Shown piece by piece: positions 47,917 to 62,600 of a stretch of DNA of 64,000 bases. The stretch comes from Nemopilema nomurai (Eukaryota > Cnidaria > Scyphozoa > Rhizostomeae > Rhizostomatidae): the NCBI GenBank assembly GCA_003864495.1, contig ML133427.1, forward strand, positions 2,747,247 through 2,811,246, given 5' to 3'. The notes under the pieces are model-generated. The model made no database searches. It was not told the DNA's origin and saw nothing but the letters and a program-made list of their open reading frames with translations. A program made the translations under genes and the position numbers. Within the stretch, counting starts at the first letter, position 1; each line of letters opens with the position of its first letter.

Positions 47917-48776
47917 TAAGTATTGGTTGATCGAAGGTGGAAAAGGTATGCGCAGTGCTAGATGATTCTTATTGTGAAGTTTTGTATCAAGGGATTCATG
48001 TTTGGCTGTGTCACCAATGACGTTGAATGACGCATGCTATTTGCGTATTCAAGTCAAACATTGGGAAACAGTTTGCTGTCCACATCAAATATCAATGAGG
48101 CTGGTTTCGATCAGGGTGGCAAATTAACTGCTGAAAGACGACAAAGTGTACTGACGTCATGTTGGTTTGCACTCGTCCTGTCATCCCGTCCCGTCGTCCA
48201 TCTCGTCCGGCAATTTATCAGGCCTGAAATTGCGATCCAATAAGCATTTCAAAAATGTGACCTGTGATTTTTTCACCGATTCAAAGATTTGGTTTCTTCT
48301 ATTTTAATAAAGATTTTTTAGCGTTTTTGTAGTAATTTTATAGCTGCAAGGTTGATATCTCCTAAGCAGCTGTACACATTTTAGCCTTATTAATATATCA
48401 CTGTCATGTTACATTAGAAAATAAGAGCTGCTGTAAGCGCAAAGCCTGCGCATTCTGTAAGTACCTCAAACAAGTGAGAAGAATTAATGTCGTTTAAAGT
48501 GGGACGCACGTGTTCTATACTTCCTTGAGAGTTGTTCTTAGCATGTGTCATCAATAACGTATACAGGTTTTAAAGTTAGATGTGCACAATACAGTTTAAA
48601 CTGGGTTCAAAATTTCGTTGAGCGTTCAGACATATTTGTAAGTGAGATTTTTTATTCGATCAAATTTTGATGCAGAGAATGGTTTGAGCATGAGCTCTTT
48701 AGTTGTCAAGGCCTTTTTCCTTTTCACAGTCCTTCAAAAGCTTTCGAAACCATGAAGGCATCGATCCTCCCTGACT

Positions 48777-48856
48777 GACGTCACAGTCACGTGACGGTAC
48801 AGTGACAGTTAGCAGTTGTTTTTGACAGCAGCTTTAGTTATTCCAATGCCCCGCCC
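48777..48856. promoter_or_regulatory. Possible promoter: CRE, E-box, CCAAT and GC box
   Basis: Within 80 bp: a perfect CRE palindrome TGACGTCA (48777-48784), a palindromic GTCACGTGAC E-box of the USF/MiT-TFE type (48786-48795), CCAAT (48843-48847) and CCCCGCCC (48849-48856). The density of known promoter motifs is far above the surrounding DNA. The nearest recognised downstream start is UBALD at 51642. It could be a distal UBALD promoter with an untranslated first exon, or belong to an unrecognised transcript. Confidence 0.4.
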
Positions 48857-50884
48857 TTTTATGACATGCCGCGACCATCAGACTTTGAGCGGACATTTTC
48901 GCACACGCCTGCGGTAATTGGTAGTTACCAACTTTTCTAGTTTGTTAAATTAGATTTCAGAGTTCAAAGTTCGTGTTTTCAATTTTAGGATGCGTATTCT
49001 TAAAACGTAATCCCTTTGAGGCTTCGGCCCTTCAGGCGGCTTTTTGCCCGCCACCATAGGTGGATGAAATGGATGATATTTGTTTGAATTGAAGATCCCA
49101 AGGCATGTTGAGTGGTATTTACGTCATTTACAATGTCATATATTTTGTCAAGTCATTTACAATGTTGCACCTTTGTGTCCCGCCCTATCTGAAACGAACC
49201 TACGGGGAACGCCAAGGGGTGCATGGACTGGGAAGTTCCCAATGCCAAAGAAAAGGCACGTTTCGTGTGGCAAATGAAGCATTTCACAATATGATACCTT
49301 CAACTGATTTCAATTTAAAAACTCAAAAATTCGAAGCCTAGTCATTAGAACACGACAAAGTTAGGCAGAGAGAATCAATGCCATTAGTCCTGCACTTGAA
49401 GAAATATTACAATCTTCACTCCGTATTTCTACATTTACCAGCAAGCTATGACAAGCTGCTGCAAAAACATATCAAACAGTTTTGTGTATAACCAAATAAA
49501 CCAAATCTTTTTAAATGAAAAACAGACCAGGCCCGTAGATAGGTCTTCGCAGCCGGGTGGCAAAATTTCCAGTAAAGTCAATTTTTGGAGGGGGAGGGAG
49601 TTAGGCTAAACAACAAAAATAATTTATAATACAGTCCAGCGAATCTATAGCTTCTTTTAAACATAGCAAAGCATGGAGTGGAGACGGTTGTACTATAATT
49701 GCAGCATCTGTAAATAGCAACAACTGTAAACAGGCCCGTAGGAGCCGGGAGCTGGGGAGGCTGCAGCCCCCCCCCCCAATAATTCTCAAACTGTAGTTTG
49801 TTTCCTTTATAACGGTGTACTGAATGAGAGGAATACAATGGGCAGCCCCCAATATAATTTTCTTAGCACAACTTATTTCCTTTATTTCATAGCAGTATAT
49901 CTGTGAGGTATTGAGAAGTTATTTTTCATATGAATAGTTGCACTTTTAAGCATTGGTTACCTAAAAGTCCAGACGTTAAGAGTATTCAAAAAACATTTCT
50001 GGGGGTGGCAAACACCTGGCTTTAATTGCCAGCCTTCTCTTTGTACGCTTTAAAAGGTTGAATATTTTTTCTTAGTATGTCTTGTAGCAGCTTTCTATAG
50101 TCAAGTTATGTTCTTGTGTACCAAGTTGTAATCATTGATCAAATGAACACTCAGCCCATAGGCGCCGACTGTGTTGGGGTGGGTCATATTTCCTCAGGAA
50201 AACTAACTTGGCGCAAAGCACTGAAACGAGGCAAAAAGAGGGGGTCATCTCACAGCCCGTTACCCTCTCACACTGCGGTAGGCCCCCTTGTTGAAATTTT
50301 ACGACTTCATCCCTGCCAGCAACACGTTGGTTTTTTATAAAAAAATACGTGCAGCAACATCTCATTATTTTTTCGATATTCGTTTGTTTCTGTTTTACAC
50401 GGCTAAAGACTCCCTTCCCCGAGTAATTTCACCCCTGTCTCTGCCTAACCTGGAGGGGCGCATGAAGTCGGCATTTCAAAGACGTGAACCGAATGCACTC
50501 GAGTGAAGGGACTTGGATTCCGGGATTTGAATCCAATGACTTGTAATCCAGTGTATTTGTTAGAGTTAACAATGCTGGCTACAAGGTCAGCAATGAACGT
50601 TCCTTTCACAATGATTAATCCAAATGATGAGTAGAAATTCCAGTGCTACTCTTTCACATACTTTGCTCATGTTCAGACAGGGCAAGGTTCTTGTCCTAAC
50701 GTGTTTGAATCACGAAAGCGCGCATGTCGGCTGTGGCAACGAATTAGCCTGACTTGTGGCATTCCTTCGTCGCTGTTTGTTTGTTACTGCAAAGGTTTTT
50801 ATTACATTATTCCGTGCCACAACGGTAGTTTATTCGTGCGTTTCGGGTTACCGCTCTATTATTGTGCCAACTTTGTCCACCATG

Positions 50885-50987
50885 CCGGAAATTACTTCCT
50901 GGAAAACATCCTTCTGATAGCCCGCCGATTGGTCACATGTATCCGTATCACATGTATATGGATTAAATACAATTAGTATTGACCAAT
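50885..50987. promoter_or_regulatory. Possible UBALD promoter: paired ETS sites and CCAAT boxes
   Basis: CCGGAA (50885-50890) and ACTTCCTGG (50894-50902) form an inverted pair of ETS-type sites. ATTGG (50928-50932) and CCAAT (50983-50987) are NF-Y-type boxes. They lie 650-750 bp before the UBALD start codon on the same strand. Motif evidence only. Confidence 0.35.
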
Positions 50988-51626
50988 CACCTTCGAGTTT
51001 TTCCAAAACACCAGACGGTCAGAACAATCCCAGCATACACTTTGCCCCACAATTCTTTGCGTGTACGACAGTAAACATTCTGTCTCCCAATCAATGTCAT
51101 CTCTCTCAAGTATGTTGCCAATTTTAGAGGAAAACAATTACGAGTATGTGGAGTTTATTGGTGAAAACACCTAAACGTATTGAATGTTGGGAATAATTAT
51201 TTTGAAATACGCAATTTCTCAGGCCTTGGATAAGATAAAAGGTGATGTGCAGTACAAAAGTGTTGATAATGTATATTCGTAACATTGGTAGTTTGGAGTC
51301 CCAATGTCCCAATACTGAAACAATTTTCGTCGTTCTCCACAGTATTATGCCATGGCTTTCAAAATAGTAATTGGCAGTAATAATAGAAGTATGCATTAGC
51401 CTGTTAGGTATTAATCATCCGGAACTTTCCAGTGAATGAGCCTTGGCTCCTTTTTTGTGGGGATGTTTTGGTGCCTTGACCTGTACCTACCTCGTGTCAG
51501 GGAGTATCAACACCCTTTGCTATATGACTTGTAGAGGAACAACATCGGCACGCTGTTTTTCAATGATCACAACTTACAAATTCTCAGCACACGAGATTTG
51601 TTTGTGTTGTGTCTTGAAATTCATGA

Positions 51627-53479
<1,853 letters not shown>

Positions 53480-53984
53480 TTATGGCCACTCCAGTTTTGC
53501 CTGTACAAAATGCATTTATTCAAGAAAATGTAATCATAGGCTAACATCTTGTAACATGCATGGCAAGGACGACTGATTGATTGCAACCAGTGCTTTCTAC
53601 ACTGTACATGTTTTGTTCATGCAAATATTCTCAAAGATGAAGGAATATAATCCAGTCAAAGAACCATCACGGCTGCCTGACAGTTGATGTTGTAATGTCA
53701 TAAAATGGAGTTGAGCATGTCCACGGCAAAACCTTTCAAGACAGTGAGTAAGACAACCAATTTTGTTTGGACAAGAAAGGGTTCGGCTCTGGTTGCAAAT
53801 TCCCAACTAGAAATAATGTAGAGGTAGATTTTGACATTTAAAAGACCCAGTTGCCTGTGTGATCATTGTTCATTTGTTGAATTTGCGAAATTAAATTTCC
53901 TGGTTTTTCAGTTGATATATAACAGATTTAGCCTTGTATGTACCTTGAATGCAAGAAATATATAATTGTTTTATTGTGATAATC

Positions 53985-53990
53985 AATAAA
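53985..53990 (+). terminator. Poly(A) signal of UBALD
   Basis: AATAAA followed by AAGTGTGATGGTTTT, a GT-rich downstream element, about 500 bp after the UBALD stop codon. Confidence 0.6.
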
Positions 53991-55418
53991 AAGTGTGATG
54001 GTTTTCGCAATGCAGGGGCTAGCAGTAAATTGTTGTGTTTGAATTTGTGTTTTGTAAAGTAAGACTGCTTCTGAAGTTTTCTTAGGCTTGAAGGCTTTGA
54101 GTAAAGTGCCATTCGAAGGTGTTATCAAATACAGTAGGCTGAAGGTACTTTAGCTATTTTGGACCTGCAAAATGGTATTGAAAGACGAGTCTGGAACCAT
54201 GTTGGATAAAGCGACTGTCTTTCATCATGGCTACTTTAAAATTTTGTACCAACTTTTTTAGCAAATTATCTGTGAAGCTAAGCAGATGCCTTTTTGTGAT
54301 GGGCCATAAAATCCACTCTTTAGTAATATTTGCAGAGCACTTTTGCAAACGTATGTATATTAATATCACGAACTGCTCTATGCAAAAACGTTGTGTCAAT
54401 GCTTAGTTGTTTGATTCTTTAGAGGATGATGAGTTGATGGCTTGTTTAATAGCAGTTTTCATGTAATTGTGTTTAACAATCTTGAGATCAACGCAAGGCA
54501 GTCAAAAGTTACTTTCAATTGTTTCATTGTTTCTTTTCTCTTGACTTTCATATTTAAAGCGTTTTAAAGCTCATGGTAACTTTTATTTACAGGGAGATAG
54601 TTGAAAACTTCTTACCTGTGTCATTAGTAGGTATGCAGCACCAAATAGTTAGCTTGTGTGCCCAAAGTACTATAGAGTCATAGGGGTGTCAATTAGATGT
54701 ATAACGGGGGCAAAGGTGCTGTTTGAAGTCTGACAAGTTTGAAAGTAGTTTGGAAACCCCCAGAAATTACTGGTTGCCAGTTTTTTGTGTCCAAGAAAAA
54801 AGAACACAATCACAGTTGTAAACATTTTGTTTCCGAAAAAGCAAGCACTCATAAAGAATGAATCGCGTTGCTCAGCTCGCCAGGGATGAACACAGAAGAT
54901 GTTGCAAAGGGCTTCTAGATTCAAATGCTTCCCATCTTAAACATGTACAGTTGTTTTAAATCAAAAAATGACTTTACGGCCAAAAGTAAGTTGTTCGATT
55001 TTCCTTTGACTAAACCCCTGTCCTCCAGCCCGAAAACCGGATGCACTTGGAATCTCCGCCTACACCTTACAAATAAACACGAATTCGCCTACTTTTGCAA
55101 CAGTTATTGACTTGATTGCCATCAACAGTCTTAATGGCTTACTTTAAAGTGCCTTTAAGGTGTTTAATATGCAAAATTTACCAGCTTGATGGCGATTGCG
55201 GAGTTGAGAGAAAATAATTCTTTATTTTACTCATTAGTGCCGACAATTATTTGCTCTGCTCCACATACTAGTTGAACTATCGGAACGATTTGGACCCGTT
55301 TAAATTCAATTTTGAAAATTGTGCCGTTAATCAACTGGGATTCAGAAATCAAGAAAGGGAGCATTATTTTTCGTCTTTCTCTGTTGTCGCTGGCAGCCAT
55401 ATTTATTCGTGATATAAA

Positions 55419-55427
55419 TTTCCCGCC
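55419..55427 (+). promoter_or_regulatory. E2F-type site upstream of the 55480 gene
   Basis: TTTCCCGCC, a consensus E2F/DP site, directly joined to ATTTTGATGG (a GCCATTTT-type YY1-like motif) and 53 bp before the start codon at 55480. If functional it suggests S-phase, proliferating or germ-line expression of that gene. Confidence 0.5.
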
Positions 55428-55479
55428 ATTTTGATGGTTGTCAATTCGTGATTGTTTTGTTTACTGGTTACTCAAAGAA

Positions 55480-58400
55480 ATGCAAGATAGAAGTGAGGAA
55501 GACTGTGCGAAACTAACCAGTCATAATAAGAAAGAATTTAAGTCGTTTGCGGAGAGAAACATTGTAAGGCTTCGAAGCCTTTATCCGTTTTTACCTGAGC
55601 AACAACTAAAGACCAAAGTGAAAATAATGTGGGCAAAGAAAAATAGGCGAAATAAGATTGTCAAGGATGGTCAAAAGAAGCATACTTCAAATGGAACAAA
55701 TGATTCTTCTTCAGGTCAGATTTTCACGCTGGACAGAACGTGGAAACAGTCTTTTTAAATTATAAAATATTTATCCTGCTAAACTTATATGAAGTGGCAA
55801 AGCTGAAATTGCCAGGTGTTGATATTCCAAGCCTCCTTATCTTCACACGCACGAAAGCATAATTGTAGCGATCTGATCAGATTATTCTGTTGTAGAACTC
55901 GTCCAGCTGCAAATGAAAGTGCTGCCTAGTTCCAATGTTTGTGATGATGCCCAAGAACGCGAAGTGAGTCGGAAATTATGCAGCTGTAAACGTTGATCTG
56001 TCGACTCGAATAAAATTGGCTTTAACTTCAAAATTAAGCCACTTTCTGTCTAGAATTGTCCGCCTAACTACACTGCTACAGATTTTATATTTATAACTAG
56101 GCTCACAATGTTGTAAATAAATGAGATGCCAAGAAAAGATTTTTTCGAGCCTTTTTAGAGTTTTTAGCACTGTTAAAAATGAATTTTTTCTTGACAGTTG
56201 TTCAAGCACAAAAGAGAAAAAAGTTCTAAACATTCAGACTTCTTGGTTGACCTTTTCAGTGGAAGCAGTGGCTCCGAAGACGAAAGTAAAAGGTATTTTG
56301 CTTCTTCGACCTGTTTCTTCCTGTTTTTAGCCAGAAAAACGCTTCAACAGGTTTCTAAATGTAATTGAGGTCATCTTTGCAAAGTGTCCTGGTGTCTTTT
56401 AATCAGGAACAAGAAAAGGGATGAAAATAGGTTGGAAGGATGTTTAAAAGGGATGTTTTCGAAGAGAAAGGCGAGGTTGTTAGCTTTGCCAATCCCAAAA
56501 GAATTTAAATCCCTGAATTTATATCTACGTTGACAAAGAGAGATTAAAAAAGGACAGCAACAGTTCTGCAAAGCTGTTGGACTTTTCAGCAAAAAATGTC
56601 TCAATTATTAGGAACCTTATCTATTTGAATCCATAAACAATGATTGCTTACAAAAAACATTATTTATCTTTGAACTAGATTAATTCAGGAAATGACGAGG
56701 ACAATAAAATTGTAACCACATTTTAGGTACTTTTTTTGAAACATTGAAAGCATTTTTTCAGGAAAACTTCTGAATGTGAACAGAAAATGGATTTCGATGC
56801 CTTTTTTGACGTCACAAGCAGCATCTTCCTGTGAATCTTGCATTTCGATACCCATGTTGTGCCAACGTTGCAGATGGGTACGGGACATGGCTTTTCTTTT
56901 GTGAATACCACAGGTCTTGGCAACACGGAAAAACTGCTTGTCCAAACATGTCATATGGGACTTGTGGCATGCCACACAGGATGTCTAAGTCTTCACTCTC
57001 GAGTATACAAAATAGGAATTTTTACTACTTCTTCACATGATTGTTCTTATTTTTACTTATCTTTTTAATTTGGAAACGTCGTTGCATTGTTTGACTTCAC
57101 TAGGTTAAAGAATGATTATATTTTGAAGTCATTTAAGTCCTGTTTAGTATCATTTGAGTATTATTTCTAGTTGAGTTTCTCAAGTTCTTTTTTATCATTT
57201 CTTTAGTGTCTCTGTTCAATGTCTTTTTGCGCAAAGGTATTTGCGTTGGTATGCGAAGAGGTTTGCTAAATGCCCTCAAAAATTGAAATATTATTAACTG
57301 AAGAAGTCGGATGCCTCTGGTTTCTAGAATGTTGAATAATTATATTTTGGCTCAGTATACTGTGTTTTGATGTCGTTTTCCACATGTACATAGTATTTTC
57401 TTTAAAAACGTGAAAAGAGTTGGAGGACCGCTTTTTTAAAGACCTCTTACGGGATCAGAATACAATCCCTTAACTATGGTTTTCCTAGCGAACAATATCC
57501 TGCATAGCTGTTGATAGCATTGGATTGTTAATTGATAGGAATTAGGGAACGCCCTAATAAGTCAACGTATCTAGAGGCTATTATGACTTGTTTGGATCAA
57601 CAAGCATGCTTTCTGAATATTTAACTCCTTTACACGTGGCCTTTGGTTTCGTTTCTTATGCGATGTTTTACATCACAAACGATACCCGTTTGCAGATGAG
57701 CTCTCACTTGTTTCAAACCAAAATAAAATAGGAGACGACTTTTTTGAACTTGTAACTCATAAGCACCCGGCGAAGGCTCGAACTGAACAAAAGTTTAAAG
57801 CACAAGAATTGAATTGATCCTCACTTTTGTTACCCTGGGTACCAGAACCATCGTGAGTCTGATACCCTAGAGTGGACTTTTGTACGTCAGGGGAGGGGGG
57901 AATCTTCTTTAAATTTTTTGCATGAGAGGAAATATGCATCTAGGTGTAAATCATAGATTGATAAAGAAGTAAATGCCTTGCTTGACTTGCCTTGTTTCAT
58001 CGGCTTGGCAGGTTAAGAAACGAGCATGATTGATGAGAGAGAATGTATTATTTACAACTTGAGTGATTCCAAAAAATTGAAGCTTATATTAGTTCAAGTT
58101 GGGTCTCTTTGTCGGTTGCGTGGTAGCCGCATAAAACGTGAGACTCAAAAGAGGAAAAGTTCAAAACTACCTGTTCCAGGTACCATCAATATGCACATCT
58201 CTGCTTATACGCCTGCAAGCATTTCATGATAGAAGGCAAGCAATATGCCTTAATGATTTAAAATGAATTTAAGTTTATTACTAAATCTGAAACTTGAACT
58301 TGCTTTGGAACATTTTTGAGACATTTCGGGTTTTAATATCATGCAAAAGCGCATGAACAAAAATCTTCTCAAGACATCCGATTTTGAACCTTTGCAAACA

Positions 58401-59255
58401 AAGAGGTTCAGTATGTTGGTGAACAATATGGAGAGTATGGGGACTTTCTTAGATAGACAAAACTTTATTTCTATTTTGAGCAATACAGCGTCCTTAAAAA
58501 CGACCATTTGGTGCATGTTTGGTCTTAGAACTCAGAGCTAAAACTTTTTATTACATGTTTAAACATCAGTTTAAAATATATGATTATTTTCTTGTAAAGA
58601 TGCATATCTTTCGCACCATTTCAATGATTATTATGTGTCACCTAATAACTTTCGTCATATCAAGCGAATTATTTTATCAAACCATACACCGCGACCTTTG
58701 CAGATGAATCATTGCGATGGTTGCCAATTGCTTGTCTACAATCAATCAATATTTCGCAAAATATTCACTTTAATTGTTGGCGAAGCATAATCTGCTCTCT
58801 TTAAAGGCGATGTTCTGATGTCATCTGCTGAGGACGCCAAACACCTCGAGTCTTGAACGAAACACAAAGCTTTCATCCTAGGGAATCAGTGGAATTTTAA
58901 CAATCCTTTGGCTTTCAATGACGTCAATGGGCCTCTATGTTGCCCTCATTTGGCCAACCATCTTTTCAATTTATCTCTTCCCCACAAATCAGTTTCAAAG
59001 CAACCAACCCCAATTCTCGGATTCGAGCAACTTTTATCCTCACATTTGGCAAAAATGGAACAAAGAATTGGAATCTTCATGTTGAAACTAGTCTGTGTCG
59101 AAAATAACAAAGTCTTTGGGCCGTCAGGCTGCGAATTAACCCATTTTGAAAATTACATTTTGAAATGTTTAAAATGTAAAGAAAATTTCGCTTTTCCAAA
59201 CATTTCAATGGAATTTGCTGCTACAGTGAAAGAATTTTCATTAAACCCTACATAG
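55480..59255 (+). CDS. Unrecognised five-exon gene, HMG-box-like N-terminus
   Basis: Not recognised as a named family. Exons 55480-55714, 55896-55963, 56198-56292, 58025-58179 and 58882-59255 (TAG) join with agreeing phases (1, 0, 2, 1) into a 308-residue protein. Donors are GTCAGA, GTGAGT, GTATTT and GTACCA. The acceptor of exon 4 (AACGAG) is weak, but it is the only one nearby that keeps the frame. Residues 15-60 look like a short HMG box: KKEFKSFAERN, LRSLYPFLP, KVKIMWAKKN, then a basic stretch (KNRRNK). Later parts: KHKREKSSK, an acidic DLFSGSSGSEDE, a basic RETQKRKSSK, and a C-terminal 124 residues with several cysteines (CELTH, KCLKCKENF). ATG 55480 has a purine at -3. The E2F site at 55419 hints at cell-cycle or germ-line use. 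Poly(A) hexamers at 59352 and 59363 lie in a MITE. Confidence 0.68.
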
Positions 59256-59280
59256 GTCCTGCCCTGTTTGTTGTTGTATA

Positions 59281-59440
59281 CAGGCACCACGGAGCAGGGG
59301 GGCTGCGGGGGCTTTAGCCCCCCAATTTTTGAAAAATGCCAAATGTTATGTAATAAACTACCAATAAAGCCTCTTTTTTTAATGGTTTAGCCACCCACTT
59401 TTTTAGACCCTCCACTTTTCTCAACGCTCCGTGGTGCCTG
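59281..59440. mobile_element. 160-bp MITE with CAGGCACCACGGAGC ends
   Basis: The left end CAGGCACCACGGAGC and right end GCTCCGTGGTGCCTG are exact inverted repeats of 15 bp. The interior has a GGGGGCTTTAGCCCCC palindrome. CAGG...CCTG ends resemble hAT MITEs, though no clear 8-bp target duplication is visible. It starts 25 bp after the stop codon of the 55480 gene and contains two AATAAA hexamers (59352, 59363) in the sense orientation. Confidence 0.8.
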
Positions 59441-59645
59441 GTATATCAAAGTGCGGTCGCCTAAAGGGCCTGTTCCGCTGAACGTTTCCACTGGGGTGTC
59501 TTCCAAGTTGAGTTTTTGTTTGCCCTGCAAAAATGAGCAGTTCTCCAGATCGAGGTCGCGCCATGACCTGGTAACGAAGATGGTGTAGTGTTTCGTCTAA
59601 CATCGCTCTAGGTTCCATTTCATCTGCTGATCGCAGAACATCCGC
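59441..59645. other. Short intergenic/promoter region of the 59646 gene
   Basis: About 200 bp between the MITE and the next start codon, so it should hold the promoter or 5' UTR of the 59646 gene. No TATA box or other clear element was found. A minus-strand open frame crosses it but also covers the MITE end, so it is not accepted as a gene. Confidence 0.4.
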
Positions 59646-62600
59646 ATGAATACTGCACAGCAGATATTAGCCGTTGACACAAGATATAACACTTACAGGT
59701 CACCGAACAACCCACAGCTCCGTAAGTATTTTGTGGTACATTAACTTAGGCCCATAACATAGTCCAACCATTTCTTGCTGCAATCATGCATAATAATAAA
59801 CATGTGACCTAGGAATTTGATTGCCGACAACTTAACTTGTGGTATCATTGCATCTAGCCACTGTGTTATTTTGAGAAATAAATGTCGACGTATTGTAAAC
59901 TTGAGACAAAATGGCATTGAGGTTTTGTGTTATTGAAGCATTGAACTTTTTAGTGCATATAATTATGCCACATTTGATTATAATTTGGTGTTTGTGGGAA
60001 AATATGTTGTTTTCAAATAGATATTAAGCTTTCTCAGGCTTTGAAATTTGTTTTCCATTGGGTGGAAAAGCTACATTATTTTTCAAATATCAACAAAATA
60101 GTGCTTTTTCACATCTTGATTTGGTGTGTATTTTTTTATTACGGGAAAGTACATATAACATCAATGCATGCACTTCAGCTATTGAATAAGGCAGTGTTCT
60201 AATACTAAAGTAGGATACAGTGCTGAAGTCATCAAAAGTGCGAGTTCATATCCCAAGTATCAGGAGAAAATGAAAGTTCCTTCATCTGATTTGCAAGCCT
60301 AATCGCATCAAATGTTTGTTTATGATTAACATACTGTTCAAATAAGAGGAATTTGTCAATAGTTTTATAGTATAGTTGTAAACTATTTAACATATTGCTC
60401 TTTTGAGAATGACCACCAAGACAAGGCAATTTCAAGTACACAGAGTTATTTTCAGGACCATTAATGCACATAACAAGTAGCTTTCTACTTACATATCAAT
60501 ACTTCGCAAGATGCAGTCTATTGTAAAGAGGTGCAATTATGCACACTCTCTTTCTTATCAAGCACTAATTTGATGAAGGACTCTGCCAAGATAGATTTTT
60601 CGTGAGTCTCTCCAGCTAGCATGGGAGATTTTAACAGTCATAGTCAAAGATGTTTAAAAAAGCTCTATTGTTTACAAAAAAGTGAGGGGGCCATGGCCAC
60701 CCAGCCCCTCCCCCCTTTGTTAGAGGCCCTGGCTAGGCTCTCCAGAATGACAAAGCTAGCAGGGGAAATTCATAAGGCTCTCAAAATTTTATCAGATCTG
60801 GGGAAATTCACAGCTATTCAACATGCAGATCCAGTGTCACGAAGAATGTTACAACTAGATATATTCTAGAGTGAATTTTCACATCTAGGCATTAATTTAT
60901 CCAGAGTTTATCTGATCATGTGTATCAATATGGCATCAAACTTGTGTTCATCCTATTTTTTGTCAAATTTACAACATGTAAAAGGGGTCAAAGAAACCAA
61001 AAAAATCCTTTGTGTTCAGATTGTGTTCAGATTTCAAAATTTGGCATATGAAGTATTTTGGGCTCCTCTAGTCTTATGTTAACAGGACTATAGAAGTCAA
61101 GCCACTGTTAATTTCATAGAAACAATATATTTCTTTTCTGGCTTAATATATATAAATTATTTCTCTAATGATTACTTCACCTTTCCTTTAGGCCAATTGT
61201 GAAGGTTTTGCACCACACAAAGTGTTAAACCAAAAGTGTTTATATCTGGATATTTATGAATGTTGTGTACCTTGTTATGTTGATTTCGGAACCATGTTTA
61301 AGCACTGTGAAAATTAATTGGGTTGTTGTTGAATTTCAAGTCAGAAATGATAACGTCATGAGAAATATAAGCCAGGTTGAGATGCACAAAATCTGCAGCA
61401 TAATTTGGAGTTTCTGTAGTGAATTGCTCTGGGACAGCTGAAAAGTGTGAATTCCAAAATATTGTCTTCCAAAATATCAAAAAAGCATGAGGGAATGTCA
61501 ACGTTGATTGCTGTACAAGTTTTCATATGGGTTTGTTTTCGTATGACCATGCATTATGAGGCATGCAAAATATACCGGGTTTTAACAGCACCAAACACCT
61601 GGTTGCCCTATAAAAGATGAAAATTTTACATGGCTGTAGCAAGTTTTTCCAAAAGCAAGGCATGGACATGGATAGATAAAAATTATTATGTTTGAAGATA
61701 TAAAAGTATATTATTTACAAATAATGTGGAATTAAGCTTCCATTTCTTTTTGTTCTACCATTTTCTGACGTTGGGTGCATGTTTGACAGCTATGTTTCCT
61801 TTCATTGTTCTAATGAGAATATGGTCTAATTGACTTCCTGTTGAATCCTGTTGAACCAAGTTTACTGGCTCCTGGTTTGGTCGTCATTTAATGAACAAAG
61901 TTGATTATGGTGAAATAATTCAATATCCCTTTTTTGTTGAGTAAACAATGTCGATAGATGAGATTTAGTTTGGAGTGTGTCCTGCTTTCTTGCGTGAACC
62001 CTGAGTTGATTACGCGAAAAGAGAACATGGCAAAGACCCTAATCAGGAGCAGCTTTATTTTGAATTTCTAATTGACTGTCAGCGCTTTATTTCGCTTAAT
62101 TAATAGCCAGCTTTACGACCCGTGGTCACATATTTCAAAGCCTGTACACTGTTTACAAGAGAAAGACGAAGTGGTAAGATTGGGTAGCTTGATGGAATGA
62201 TTTTGTATACACCTGTCGTTTTCTCCTTCCGCGCTGCCAATTATCACCAGAAAATGACTTTGAGCTTTTGCGGTCCCTATGATCGTAGTAAGAGGCTCCT
62301 CTTTCGCCGAAACCTATTTGTTTTCATTCCTGTTGCTTCCAGAATTTTCATGCCTGAATTTGCTTTCCTGATGTTCGGTATACATACTCAGCCTCAACGC
62401 TGCCTCAACGCTGCCAAACTGTAAGCCAGGTGGGACTTGGCTGCAATATTCACTCAAGCCAGAAAAATGTCCGAAAACTAATTAAAACGTTAACCCGCTT
62501 ATGAGCAAATGTATCGAAAGGAAAACAGAAAGTATGTTTGATTTCCATCAAAGGAAGTAACTTGCTTTTTGAAGTGTTTATTGAAAAGAATTATTTTATT

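Larger units (their letters stand above)
53480..55479. other. UBALD 3' UTR and following intergenic stretch
   Basis: The first 500 bp are the probable 3' UTR, ending at AATAAA 53985-53990. From there to 55400 I see no coding exon, RNA gene or repeat end. The last part carries the E2F-type site of the next gene. Confidence 0.5.

Noticed and set aside
49531..49790. CAGGCCCGTAG starts suggesting hAT MITEs
   Set aside because: No opposite CTACGGGCCTG end or target duplication was found nearby.
59421..59618. Minus-strand open frame upstream of the 59646 gene
   Set aside because: It runs into the inverted end of the 59281-59440 MITE and has no supporting splice sites or domain.
60621..60869. 82-codon open frame with a helix-like 3' half
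   Set aside because: The 5' half is GC-rich repeat-like sequence, and no phase-compatible splice sites connect it to the surrounding gene.
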